From VRUE01 sp036376915 (lineage in GTDB: Bacteria > Actinomycetota > Thermoleophilia > Solirubrobacterales > 70-9): DNA of 64,000 bases. Shown here piece after piece: positions 30,139 through 39,529 of the stretch. Made by a program: the position numbers and the translations under genes. Numbering within the stretch: the stretch's first letter is position 1; the number at the start of each line of letters is the position of its first letter. Below the pieces are notes generated by a model. That model saw only the letters and a list, made by a program, of their open reading frames with translations, was not told the origin of the DNA and did not search any database. The stretch is from contig DASUZK010000102.1 of the NCBI GenBank assembly GCA_036376915.1, positions 1 through 64,000 of the forward strand. The letters run 5' to 3'.

Positions 30139-31734
30139 GTGCGCTACCCGGTCGAGGACTTCACCGTTGAGGAGCGGGCGCTGCTCGCCCCTCGCTTCAC
30201 CAACCTGGATCGGCCCGTGTTCGCGCTGGTCAACCTGCCGGAGACCGTGAAGGGCGCTCTTTTTGCCCGCTATTCGCGATATTCGGGGACGGTGCGCCGG
30301 CTCTACCTGGAGGAGTTCGCGGAGGATGCGGCGGACGGCACGAGGCCCTTCGACGGGGCCGAGGGCGAGCGCGCGGCGGGCCTCTACGAGCGCGTCTTCG
30401 TCGGCTACGGCGACGACTCGATCGCCCAGGTCGGCGGCGCACACGTCGCCTGCGAGTTCGTCTCCAACATCCTCACCAAGCAGCTGCAACGGGGCCGCCT
30501 CGCCGCTTACCTGGAGCAATCGACCCGCTACATCCCTTACGACGTGCCCCTGCCCGGTGGCGGCTATCGCTACTACCGCGGCGATGACCTCGGGCCCGAG
30601 TTCGTCACCGCGATGGACGAGCTCTTCGCGATCTACTCGCGCTCGCTGGCGCGGGTCGAGGAGTGGGCGGCCGAGCGCTGGCCGCGCGGGGATGGCGAAC
30701 CGGAGGGCCCCTGGCGGCGCTCGATCAAAGCCAAGGCACTCGACCTCCTGCGCGGCCTGCTCCCCGCGGCGACGCTCAGCCATGTCGGCATCTACGCCTC
30801 CGGCCAGGCCTACGAGCAGCTGATCCTGAGATTGATGGCCTCGCCCCTGCCCGAGGCGCGCGAGTACGGCGGCATGATCCTGGAGGAGCTGAAGCAGGTG
30901 ATGCCGAGCTTCGTCTCCAGGGTCGAGCGGCCCGACCGCGGCGGCGAGTGGATCGGCTACCTGCGGCAGCGCCGGGAGCACACCGAGCAGTGGGTCTCGC
31001 GACTGGGCCTCGACCGGCGCGGCGGCGACGAGCCGACGCCCTCGGTCGAGCTGGTCCACGTCGACGGCAGCGAAGAGAACCTGCTCGCCTCCTGCCTCTT
31101 CGAGTCGGCCGCGGTGCCCGAGACCGAGATCCTCGCCCGCATCGACGTACTCGACAGCGACGAGCGGGCCGAGCTGCTCGGCGCGATGGTAGGCGAGCGC
31201 CGCAACCGCCGCCACCGCCCCGGCCGCGGCTTCGAGGCGCTGCGCTACCGCTTCGAGATCGTCTCCGACTACGGCGCCTTCCGCGACCTGCAGCGCCACC
31301 GCATGCTGACCTGCCAGTGGCAGCGGCTGGGCCCGGACCTGGGTGCCGGAGTACCCGAGGAGGTGCGCGAAGCTGGGGCCGGGGACGAGTTCGAGCGGGC
31401 GCTGGAGATCTCGCGAAGCGAGTACGAGCGGCTGGTCGTCGCTGGCATGTCCGAGCAGGCGCCCTACGCGCTCAGCCTTGCCTACCGGATCCGCTACACG
31501 CTCGACCTCAACGCGCGCGAGGCGATGCACCTGATCGAGCTGCGCTCCGGCCGTGAGGGACACCCGACTTACCGCGCGGTGGCCCAGGCGATGCACGAGC
31601 GGATCGCCGCGGTCCATCCCGGGGTCGCCGGTGCGATGGAATTCGTCGACACCTCCCAGGAGCCCCGCCTGGAGCGAATCCTGAGCGAGATCCGGACCCA
31701 TCGGAAGCGAGCCGCAACCGGTCAGTCCCAGTAG
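30139..31734 (+). CDS. Double-domain ThyX-like protein (FAD-dependent thymidylate synthase family)
   Basis: The 531-residue protein is about twice the length of ordinary ThyX (about 220-250) and contains two ThyX-like halves. Half 1 has QLQRGRLAAYLEQSTRYIPY near residue 115. Half 2 has DLQRHRMLTCQWQRLGPDLG near residue 382 and HLIELRSGREGHPTYRAVAQ near residue 465. In canonical ThyX the RHR-x7-S-x-R loop binds FAD and dUMP; here each half keeps only part of it, so the two may form one composite site or have a different activity. No thyA or folate gene is nearby. Confidence 0.75.
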   Translation: MRYPVEDFTVEERALLAPRFTNLDRPVFALVNLPETVKGALFARYSRYSGTVRRLYLEEFAEDAADGTRPFDGAEGERAAGLYERVFVGYGDDSIAQVGGAHVACEFVSNILTKQLQRGRLAAYLEQSTRYIPYDVPLPGGGYRYYRGDDLGPEFVTAMDELFAIYSRSLARVEEWAAERWPRGDGEPEGPWRRSIKAKALDLLRGLLPAATLSHVGIYASGQAYEQLILRLMASPLPEAREYGGMILEELKQVMPSFVSRVERPDRGGEWIGYLRQRREHTEQWVSRLGLDRRGGDEPTPSVELVHVDGSEENLLASCLFESAAVPETEILARIDVLDSDERAELLGAMVGERRNRRHRPGRGFEALRYRFEIVSDYGAFRDLQRHRMLTCQWQRLGPDLGAGVPEEVREAGAGDEFERALEISRSEYERLVVAGMSEQAPYALSLAYRIRYTLDLNAREAMHLIELRSGREGHPTYRAVAQAMHERIAAVHPGVAGAMEFVDTSQEPRLERILSEIRTHRKRAATGQSQ

Positions 31735-31743
31735 GGGTTCCGC

Positions 31744-32667
31744 TTAGCTTTTGGGCGGCGCTCCCAGGTCCGCGGCTGAAGACGGCGGATCATCTTCGTC
31801 TTCAGCTCGGGAGAGCTCGTCGGCGGCTTTCTCCCCTGGTGTCGGCCAGGGGATCGCTTCGCCGGCCGCCCAGGCCGGGGGCCGGCCTCCCGGTACCCAG
31901 CCGGCGGCCAGGAGGGCGAAGTAGAGGAACCAGAGCAGGGTGAACTGGATCAGCAGCAACAGGGCGGCGATGCCGAGCGCCATCCCGAGCGAGCCCCAGA
32001 AGCGGGTCAGCAGGCCGGTTCGCATCGCCCATAGGCAGCCGTATGCGAGAGCGAAGGCGAGGCCGAGCCGGCCGCCGAGGCTGAGGCCGGTGGCGAGGCC
32101 ACGAACGCCGGCATCCGCGACCGCGTTGGTGGCGGCGTCGTCTTCGACCTTTTCGGACGCGCACTCGCCGACGGCGGCGCGGCCGCTGCCGAAGTCTTCG
32201 CGGAACTGGGCCTTGTCGTCACCGCGGTCCGAAACGCATTCCCGGGTCGCTTCCTTGGCGCTGAGGTCGGCGCTCGCCTTGCCCTCAACGAAGTCCCCGG
32301 CCGCCTCGTTGGTCGCGATCGCGTTGCACAGCGCTCCCCCGGCGAGAAAGAGCGGCGCGGCGACGACAAGGCCGATCAGCTGCGGGCGCACCCGCTCGCT
32401 GCGGGCTTGGTCGGCGCGAAACAGGAACACCAGGGGGAGCACGAGCAGGGTGAGCCCAATCGCCTGGAGGATGCTGGAGAAGACGATGTCGGAGCGATGC
32501 GCGTCGGCGGCGCGCAGGATCTCGGCTTCGCCGTCGCCGCTGACCGAGCTGACCACGATCGTGGACACGATCAGCATCGCAAGCGCGGCGAAGGTCGCCA
32601 GGGCTACGGGCATCGCCCAGCGCCGCTCGCGCTCCAGAACGGCCTCCCGGCTCGGCTGCACGTCCAC
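31744..32667 (-). CDS. Multi-pass membrane protein, unknown function
   Basis: The 307-residue protein (GTG start) has a short charged N-terminus and about five hydrophobic segments (residues 20-41, 63-82, 98-115, 197-217, 227-255). Between them lies a soluble loop with two Cys (about residues 120-180), and it ends in an acidic Pro-rich tail. I do not recognise a family. Its GTG directly follows the stop of the CBS fragment at 32668-32790. Confidence 0.6.
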   Translation of the reverse strand: MDVQPSREAVLERERRWAMPVALATFAALAMLIVSTIVVSSVSGDGEAEILRAADAHRSDIVFSSILQAIGLTLLVLPLVFLFRADQARSERVRPQLIGLVVAAPLFLAGGALCNAIATNEAAGDFVEGKASADLSAKEATRECVSDRGDDKAQFREDFGSGRAAVGECASEKVEDDAATNAVADAGVRGLATGLSLGGRLGLAFALAYGCLWAMRTGLLTRFWGSLGMALGIAALLLLIQFTLLWFLYFALLAAGWVPGGRPPAWAAGEAIPWPTPGEKAADELSRAEDEDDPPSSAADLGAPPKS

Positions 32668-32790
32668 TCAGCCGCGCTCGTGGAAGTAGAGCTGCGGCAG
32701 GGCGCCCTCGGCGATGTCGTCGAGCCTGACGATGCCGGCGAGCCTATCCGTATCGACAGCCGAAAGGCGACGCACCCGGTGGCGGACCAT
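32668..32790 (-). pseudogene. CBS-domain fragment (40 codons)
   Basis: The short frame MVRHRVRRLSAVDTDRLAGI continuing VRLDDIAEGALPQLYFHERG reads as the second half of a CBS domain (HRVRRLPVVD, then GIV-LDDIA in intact proteins). Intact CBS pairs are about 120 residues, so most of the gene is missing. No upstream frame supplies the rest. The stop is immediately followed by the GTG of the membrane-protein gene. It is probably a remnant; a functional micro-protein is less likely. Confidence 0.55.
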
Positions 32791-32852
32791 CAGCGGTGAC
32801 GACGCCGGCGGTCCTGATCTCGCTCAATTGCACTGCGCCGTACGCTACCGGC

Positions 32853-33503
32853 ATGAGTGCAGAGCGAGCGACGGTAGACGGGCGCCGACGCACCCCCGTG
32901 GTGCCCCTCGAGGCGGGCGCCGGGCCCGAGAACCCCCCCTGCCCCGCCTGCGGCGAGCCGCTCTTCGGCTGGATCGACGCGCGGCCCGGCCTGGCGGGTC
33001 CGGTGAGCCGCTGTGAGAGCTGCGGCCTCGGCGCGGTCGGCGCCGCCGGGGGAGCCGAGGAGGCGCTGGAGGCGCTGGACCGGGTGCGCGACGGGGAGAC
33101 GATCCGGATCGCCAACCGGGCCGGCTTCTCGGCCTGGATCGGCGGCGCCGGCTGGGCCGGCCTGGAGCCCAGCAGTCGCTATCTGTTCACGCCGGAGTCG
33201 GTGCGCAGGCTCGTCGCCAGCCGCGACCAGGTCGTCTCCGGCGCCCGCTGGTCTCCCGGGTCCGGCATCGCGACGATGTGGCAAACGGTCCTCAACGGCT
33301 TCACCTTCGGCCGCAACCTCGCCATAGCCCGCCTCGGCCATGCCGAAGCAGTACACGCCGAACGCCCCTGGCAGCGCCGCCTAGACGCCCTGATCACTCT
33401 CGTGGTAGCCATCCCCGCCCTGCTCGCCGCCGTACCAATTGAGCTGCTCGCGGCCGCCACGAGTCGTGGCTCAGTCACAACCTTGCGCGTAGAGCTGCTC
33501 TAG
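32853..33503 (+). CDS. Zinc-ribbon protein with C-terminal membrane segment, unknown function
   Basis: The 216-residue protein starts at ATG 32853 (MSAERATVDG). Residues about 32-59 form a zinc-ribbon-like pair of CPAC and CESC knuckles. The middle (YLFTPESVRRLVASRDQ) recalls the end of methyltransferase-type proteins but lacks a SAM motif. One hydrophobic segment (about residues 183-206) lies near the C-terminus. No known family assigned. PAL-D copy D3 begins 2 bp after its stop. Confidence 0.6.
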   Translation: MSAERATVDGRRRTPVVPLEAGAGPENPPCPACGEPLFGWIDARPGLAGPVSRCESCGLGAVGAAGGAEEALEALDRVRDGETIRIANRAGFSAWIGGAGWAGLEPSSRYLFTPESVRRLVASRDQVVSGARWSPGSGIATMWQTVLNGFTFGRNLAIARLGHAEAVHAERPWQRRLDALITLVVAIPALLAAVPIELLAAATSRGSVTTLRVELL

Positions 33504-33504
33504 A

Positions 33505-33599
33505 GGCGGGGGCGGGGAGCCCCTCGGACGGGCGGATACTCAAATCGCCGGTCTCATTAGACCGGCGATTGGACGGCCGAGGGGCTCCCCGCCCCCGCC
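33505..33599 (+). repeat. PAL-D nested palindrome, copy D3 between convergent genes
   Basis: Perfect 22-bp outer arms (GGCGGGGGCGGGGAGCCCCTCG at 33505-33526; partner 33578-33599) enclose GACGGGCGGATACTCAAA, inner arms TCGCCGGTCT/AGACCGGCGA around CATT, and TTGGACGG. It fills the space between the stop at 33503 (+) and the stop at 33604 (-) almost exactly. Confidence 0.9.
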
Positions 33600-33603
33600 G
33601 CCC

Positions 33604-33873
33604 TTAAGACAATCCCTCACGCGCCTCGCGAACCAGAGTCACCGACTCGGGGAAAAGGACGCGAATCGCATCGCGAACCTGCATCGCCTGCTCGTCGGGG
33701 CTGCCGGAGAGATCGAGGCGGCCGATCGAGGCGACCGTCATCTCGACCGCGAGCTTGATCGCGTTGTCGGCCCAGGCGACGCGCTGGGAGGACTGCATCT
33801 GCTCGGAGAGCTCCTCCATGCGGGCGCGAAACTCGTCCGGGTCGCCGAAGAGATTGAAGGGGCTGCCCTCCAC
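33604..33873 (-). CDS. Small hypothetical protein, 89 residues
   Basis: This is a GTG-start frame (MEGSPFNLFGDPDEFRARME) of soluble, helical, acidic character without Cys or signal peptide. I do not recognise it. High GC at wobble positions supports coding. It is divergent from the TadE-like gene at 33964 and convergent with the zinc-ribbon gene across PAL-D copy D3. Confidence 0.6.
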   Translation of the reverse strand: MEGSPFNLFGDPDEFRARMEELSEQMQSSQRVAWADNAIKLAVEMTVASIGRLDLSGSPDEQAMQVRDAIRVLFPESVTLVREAREGLS

Positions 33874-33963
33874 CCGTCACATGAAAGCAGAGACCCAGAG
33901 GCGACACGGTCCCGTGACGCTGCGCGCGCCACATGCGCGTTCGCCCGCCCTAGCCTCGGCGCC

Positions 33964-34626
33964 GTGCACTGCGGCGGACGGAAAGCGGAGAGAGGATCGG
34001 CGAGCGTCGAGCAGGCCGGCCTGGTGGCGCTCGTCGCGCTCCTCCTGCTCCTCGCCATCGCCGCGGTCGTCGCGAGCGGCGAGGTCGACGCCGGCCGTGA
34101 GCTCGCCGGCACGATAGGGAGGCGGATCGCCTGCGGGCCCCGCCTCCCCGACGCCTGTCGCCACCATCCGCTGGTCCCCGCCTACGGCTGGCCCCTCGCG
34201 CGCCTGGCTCGGGCATTGGCGCCGGAGCCGGTCGCAAAGCCGGGGCCTTCCGGCCTGCCGCTGGTCCCGGTCGACTTCCGCCGCTGCCGCCGAGAAAGCT
34301 GCGCCGTCGCCGAGGGGCCGCACCTGACCGCCTCCGGACGCCGTACCACCGCCTTCACCCAGGTTGTCGACCGGCGGCGCACGCTCGGCTGGGTCGAGCT
34401 GACCTACTGGCTCTTCCGCCCCGGTCTCGGCTGGGAAGGCGTCGTCCGACGCGCCGGCCAGGCCCAGGTCGACGCGGCCGCCGGCGTCCAGGTCCTGCTC
34501 GGAGACAACCCCGCCCTGGTCCCGCTGGAGACCCTCCCCGGCCGCAACCACTACGAGTTCCCAGCCTCCGAGAGCCCACCCTGGCAATGGCGGGTCCACG
34601 GCTTCTACCCCGGCTGGTCGAGCTGA
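33964..34626 (+). CDS. TadE/prepilin-like membrane-anchored protein
   Basis: The 220-residue protein (GTG start) begins with a short basic leader, then GSASVEQAGLVALVALLLLL, which resembles the G-(S/T)-x-x-x-E processing site plus hydrophobic helix of Flp-type pseudopilins. The remaining exported part has four Cys and Arg/Pro-rich sequence. No tad or pil genes are nearby, so a pilus role is only suggested by the N-terminus. Confidence 0.5.
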   Translation: MHCGGRKAERGSASVEQAGLVALVALLLLLAIAAVVASGEVDAGRELAGTIGRRIACGPRLPDACRHHPLVPAYGWPLARLARALAPEPVAKPGPSGLPLVPVDFRRCRRESCAVAEGPHLTASGRRTTAFTQVVDRRRTLGWVELTYWLFRPGLGWEGVVRRAGQAQVDAAAGVQVLLGDNPALVPLETLPGRNHYEFPASESPPWQWRVHGFYPGWSS

Positions 34627-34662
34627 TTGCAATGTGGCCCTTTGACGCTAGAATGTGGCTAC

Positions 34663-34932
34663 ATGGGCAGAACGGTCGGCATACGAGAGCTGAAGAACAA
34701 CGTCAGTCGGATCATCGAGCAAGTCGAGGCCGGCGAAACGATCACGGTCACCCGGCGGGGCAAGCCGGTGGCAACACTGGTCTCAGGGGATGTGCCCCCA
34801 GGCTTGGCCACCATGATCGCCGAAGGAACGGTACGGCCGCCCGAAAGTCGCTCCCGGCACTTGCCCAAGCCGATCAAGCTTCGCGGACCAGGCCCGACGG
34901 CCGCCGAGTACGTATCCGAAGGGCGTCGCTGA
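34663..34932 (+). CDS. Type II antitoxin, Phd/YefM family
   Basis: The 89-residue protein starts at ATG 34663 (MGRTVGIRELKNN). The Phd fold shows as GIRELKNNVSRIIEQVEAGE and TITVTRRGKPVATLV (residues 5-43), the DNA-binding and dimer part. The C-terminal part (residues 45-89) would wrap the toxin. It overlaps the PIN toxin gene and probably represses the pair's promoter; an AATGTGGC direct repeat at 34630 and 34652 lies ahead of the start and could be its operator. Confidence 0.88.
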   Translation: MGRTVGIRELKNNVSRIIEQVEAGETITVTRRGKPVATLVSGDVPPGLATMIAEGTVRPPESRSRHLPKPIKLRGPGPTAAEYVSEGRR

Positions 34933-35357
34933 GTCTCTACCTAGATACGAGCGCTCTGGTCAAGCTGCTCATCGAGGAGCCTGAGAGTGAGCTGGCGCAC
35001 GAGGCCTATGGCAAGGCCAGCAGGACAGCGACAAGCGCCGCCGCCTACCTCGAGGCAACGGCCGCCTTGGCGAGGATGAGAAAAGGCGACCGGATCTCTT
35101 CTCCCGAATTCGAGGAGGGGCTTGCCGAACTCGATGCCTACTGGCGCGAGTTCTTCATCCTCTCGGTGACGGACGAAGCCATACGAGATGCGTCCCGTGC
35201 CGCGATCAAACACGGGCTTCGTGCATACGACAGCCTCCACCTTGCCACCGCACTGGATTTCGCCAAGGCGGGAAATGTGACCTTCGCCTGCTGGGACCTC
35301 GAGCTGCGGTCGGCGGCCGGCGAATACGGGTTCGCCCTGATTCCGGAACGCCTCTGA
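34929..35357 (+). CDS. PIN-domain ribonuclease toxin (VapC-like)
   Basis: About 142 residues. PIN acidic residues are visible: Asp in LYLDTSALVKLL (residue 5), Glu in AAAYLEATAAL, Asp in RAYDSLHLATAL and Asp in ACWDLEL near the C-terminus, together holding Mg2+ for RNA cleavage. The reading frame has no ATG, GTG or TTG close to the domain start; CTG 34929, overlapping the antitoxin stop (CTGA), fits the domain edge. Such coupling to the antitoxin is usual in this class. Confidence 0.82.
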   Translation: MSLYLDTSALVKLLIEEPESELAHEAYGKASRTATSAAAYLEATAALARMRKGDRISSPEFEEGLAELDAYWREFFILSVTDEAIRDASRAAIKHGLRAYDSLHLATALDFAKAGNVTFACWDLELRSAAGEYGFALIPERL

Positions 35358-35361
35358 AGCG

Positions 35362-36357
35362 CTATTCGGGCGACTGAGGACTCAGCATGGCGGCGTCTGA
35401 GGCCGCCTCGTCCTGGGCCTGCTTGATCAGCCCCCGCCAGTCGGTGGTCCTGAACACCAGCAGGATCGCCGCGAAGCCGAGCACGACCGACCAGGCGGCC
35501 ATCGCGATCTGGGTGCCGACCGAGTAGGAGAGGACGGCGGCGCGGGACGGCCCGTGCAGGGTCGCCACCAGCAGCGCCTGCTGGGCACCGGCACCGCCGG
35601 GCGTGAAGGGGACGACGTTGGCGATCGCCTGCACGCTCATCACCAGCATCACGTTGCCGACCGAGCCGCCGATGTTGAACGCCTCGAGGAAGAACCAGAA
35701 GGCGGCGAAGCGACAGAGCCAGCCAAGGCTCTGCCAGGCGGCGACCTCGCGCAGGTAGCGGCGCGGCTGGCGCAGGATCACGAGCCCCTGTTTGACCCGG
35801 TCCCAGAAGCGCCGCACATGGTGGGCGAGGTAGTAGATCCCAATCGCGATCGCCAGGAGCAGCGCCCCGGTGACGATCAGGAGAGTCTTCGGGTGGTCCG
35901 CCCAGAAGGAGATCTCGAAGGCGGGCAGGCTCGGGATCCGGGGCAGCGGCGGCAGCAGGCCCTGGGTGATCGCGTAGAGGAGCACCAGCACCCCGACCGT
36001 GGTGTCGAAGACGGCCTGGACGAGGAAGGAGGAGGTGACCGCGGGATAGGAGGAGTGCGGAATCTGGCGCTTGACCAGGAAGACTTTGGTGACGTCGCCG
36101 GCGTGGGCGGGGACGATCGCGTTGATCCCCGCTCCGGCGAGGTAGGCGGCGCTCAGGAGCGTGAAGGAGATCCGCTCGCCCGGATAGGCGGCGCGCAGGA
36201 CGTTTCTCCATGCCCAGGCGCGGCAGAGCTGCATCGCAAGCAGAAAGCCGAGCGCGACCGCGAACGGGGTCCAGTCGATCTCCGAGAGATGCCGGAAGAA
36301 CGCCGAGGCGGCGTTGAAGAAGGAGTTGAAGCTGGATGCGAGATCGGCGTGGGGCAC
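35362..36357 (-). CDS. UPF0104 / lysylphosphatidylglycerol-synthase-TM-like membrane protein
   Basis: The 331-residue protein has about eight membrane helices, the AYLAGAGINAIVPAHAGDVTK motif (about residues 70-90) and the late NVVPFTPGGAGAQQALL motif (about 243-260), as in the flippase-like domain family related to MprF and glycolipid flippases. It lacks the cytosolic synthase domain of MprF. It is divergent from the sulfotransferase at 36379 with only 21 bp between, so the two may serve the same envelope lipid or glycan. Its 3' end lies 4 bp from the toxin gene. Confidence 0.78.
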   Translation of the reverse strand: MPHADLASSFNSFFNAASAFFRHLSEIDWTPFAVALGFLLAMQLCRAWAWRNVLRAAYPGERISFTLLSAAYLAGAGINAIVPAHAGDVTKVFLVKRQIPHSSYPAVTSSFLVQAVFDTTVGVLVLLYAITQGLLPPLPRIPSLPAFEISFWADHPKTLLIVTGALLLAIAIGIYYLAHHVRRFWDRVKQGLVILRQPRRYLREVAAWQSLGWLCRFAAFWFFLEAFNIGGSVGNVMLVMSVQAIANVVPFTPGGAGAQQALLVATLHGPSRAAVLSYSVGTQIAMAAWSVVLGFAAILLVFRTTDWRGLIKQAQDEAASDAAMLSPQSPE

Positions 36358-36378
36358 CGCAGTTACACTAGCCCGCTC

Positions 36379-37368
36379 GTGTCAGAGATCGATCAGCAGA
36401 TCCCGGCGCAGCAGGCTCCCCGCGACCCCGCCGACGAAGCGATGTGCGCGCGAGCGCGCGAGCGCTACACGGCCGACCGCAAGAGCCGCTTTCGCCGCCG
36501 CCGCAAGCGTCACGCCGATCTGCCCAACCTGATCATCATCGGCGGGCTGAAGTGCGGGACGACGAGCATCCACCACTACCTCGGCCTGCACCCCGAAATC
36601 CAGATGTCGAAGCCGAAGGAGCTCAACTTCTTCGCCGCCGAGCTGAACTGGGACCTCGGCCTCGATTGGTACGCGAGCCGCTTCGACGACCGCTTCGAGG
36701 TGCGGGGCGAGTCCTCCCCGCACTACACGAACCTGCCCCGCTTCGAGGGCGTCCCGGCGCGGATCAAGGAGCATTGTCCCGACGCGCGCCTGCTCTACAT
36801 GGTGCGCGACCCGATCAAGCGCATCCTCTCGCACTGGGTGCACGCGACCGGTGCGGGCTATGAGACCGGCGACCTCGTCGAGGTTCTCTCCAGCCCCGAC
36901 TCCTCCTATATGAACCGCTCCAAGTACTGGCTGCAGCTGCAGCCCTACCTGGAGCTCTTCGACCGTGAGCAGATCGAGATCATCGCCCAGGAGGAGCTGC
37001 AAGCCGAACGCGAGGAGACGATGCGCAAGGCGTTCGCCTTCGCCGGCGTCGACGAGAGCTTCGTCTCCGAGCAGTTCGACCGCGAGTGGGAGAAGTCGAG
37101 CGCCAAGCAGGGCGACAAATACCAGTTCATGGAGAAGCTGATCAAGCTGCCGGGCTTCCGCTCCTTCGACCGCAACTTCGACCGCCTGCCCGAGTCGATG
37201 CGCTGGATCGTCGAGAAGGTCGTCCACGACCCCGAGAAGCCCCCCGCTCCGAAGCCGACGCTCCCCGACGACCTCTTCGAGACGATCCGCGGCCGCTTCG
37301 GCACCGATGTCGCCGAGCTGCAGCGCTTCGCCGGCCGCGAGTTCGCCGGCTGGCACGACTACTCCTGA
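36379..37368 (+). CDS. Sulfotransferase family protein
   Basis: The 329-residue protein starts at GTG 36379, the nearest start after the divergent gene. PAPS-binding features are the 5'-phosphosulfate loop IIIGGLKCGTTSIHHYL (about residues 50-66) and the 3'-phosphate motif MVRDPIKRILSHW (about 141-153). The class moves a sulfo group from PAPS to a hydroxyl of a lipid or sugar. The acceptor is unknown; neighbouring membrane and envelope genes suggest an envelope glycolipid. Confidence 0.85.
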   Translation: MSEIDQQIPAQQAPRDPADEAMCARARERYTADRKSRFRRRRKRHADLPNLIIIGGLKCGTTSIHHYLGLHPEIQMSKPKELNFFAAELNWDLGLDWYASRFDDRFEVRGESSPHYTNLPRFEGVPARIKEHCPDARLLYMVRDPIKRILSHWVHATGAGYETGDLVEVLSSPDSSYMNRSKYWLQLQPYLELFDREQIEIIAQEELQAEREETMRKAFAFAGVDESFVSEQFDREWEKSSAKQGDKYQFMEKLIKLPGFRSFDRNFDRLPESMRWIVEKVVHDPEKPPAPKPTLPDDLFETIRGRFGTDVAELQRFAGREFAGWHDYS

Positions 37369-37390
37369 GGAGGACTAGGCTCCGCAAACA

Positions 37391-38131
37391 GTGCGGCGCC
37401 TGATCCCGGACCCCGGCGAGACCACGGTCGAGGAGCAGCTCGACTCCTACCGCCCCTGGGAGCGGCCATTCGAGGGGCGCCCGTTCGTGGCGACGAACTT
37501 CGTGGTGACGGTCGACGGGAGGGCGACGATCGGTGGGCGGTCGGGGCCAGTCGGCTCCGACCTCGACACGGAGATGCTCGTCCGCCTGCGCACTCGCTTC
37601 GACGCGCTGATGGTTGGGGCAGGGACGATGCGAGTGGAGCGCTATGGCAGGGCGATCGCACGTCAGGGCCAGCGCGAGCGCCGTGAGCGTCTCGGTCTCG
37701 CGCGGGACCCGTTGATGGTGATTATCAGCGGCCGCCTCGATCTCCCTTGGGATGCGCCCCTCTTCGTCAACGGAGGGGGACGCGTCCTGATCTTCACCAC
37801 CTCGGAAGCGGAGCCGCCGGAGACGGCGACGAGCCTGCGGATCGTCCGCCATGAAGGCCAGGTCGACCTCGCGGCGGCCTTGCACCACCTGCGCGCAGAG
37901 CACGGCGTCCGCGCCTTGCTGAGCGAGGGCGGCCCCCATCTGCACAGTCAGCTCTGGGCGGGCGGCCTGGTCGACGAGCTCTTCCTCACCACGGCGCCGC
38001 GGATGACCGGGGGGCTCGAGGCCCCCCGCATCCTCGAGGGCGTGCCCTTGCCACGGGCGACCGAGCTGGAGCTGGCCTGGCTGCTCGAGCACGACGGCGA
38101 GCTCTTCGCCCGGTACGCCTTGGCGCGTTAG
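37391..38131 (+). CDS. RibD C-terminal-domain reductase (dihydrofolate reductase-like fold)
   Basis: The 246-residue stand-alone RibD C-domain protein has RPFVATNFVVTVDGRATIGG (about residues 30-49), DALMVGAGTMRVERYG for NADPH binding, and ALLSEGGPHLHSQLWAGGLV near residue 177. Relatives include pyrimidine reductases of riboflavin synthesis and F420-linked enzymes, but no deaminase domain or rib gene is present here. Its last residues (ALAR) and TAG stop lie in a PAL-C palindrome. Confidence 0.8.
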   Translation: MRRLIPDPGETTVEEQLDSYRPWERPFEGRPFVATNFVVTVDGRATIGGRSGPVGSDLDTEMLVRLRTRFDALMVGAGTMRVERYGRAIARQGQRERRERLGLARDPLMVIISGRLDLPWDAPLFVNGGGRVLIFTTSEAEPPETATSLRIVRHEGQVDLAAALHHLRAEHGVRALLSEGGPHLHSQLWAGGLVDELFLTTAPRMTGGLEAPRILEGVPLPRATELELAWLLEHDGELFARYALAR

Positions 38132-38160
38132 TCGCAATATGTCCGAGTAACGCGCCAGGC
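38117..38160. repeat. PAL-C short palindrome at the end of the RibD-like gene
   Basis: Arms GCCTTGGCGCGTTA and TAACGCGCCAGGC pair with one bulge around GTCGCAATATGTCCGAG. The left arm encodes the last four residues and its TTAG contains the stop codon at 38129-38131. Confidence 0.8.
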
Positions 38161-38212
38161 ACGAGCTGCCGCTAGCGTTCCCCCACCCAGCCCCGAGGAG
38201 AGGACCCAGTCG

Positions 38213-39475
<1,263 letters not shown>

Positions 39476-39476
39476 A

Positions 39477-39511
39477 CGAGAAGGGCCGGGCAATTGCCCG
39501 GCCCTTTCTCG
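39477..39511. terminator. Bidirectional intrinsic terminator
   Basis: CGAGAAGGGCCGGGCAATTG and its partner CCCGGCCCTTTCTCG form a nearly perfect long stem. It starts 1 bp after the stop of the acyl-CoA dehydrogenase (+) and lies 18 bp beyond the stop of the convergent gene at 39530 (-). Confidence 0.75.
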
Positions 39512-39529
39512 CGCATTGGAGCTTTCGCT

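Noticed and set aside
35554..36378. N-terminal extension of the sulfotransferase
   Set aside because: The open frame is antisense to the divergent membrane-protein gene and has no sulfotransferase features.
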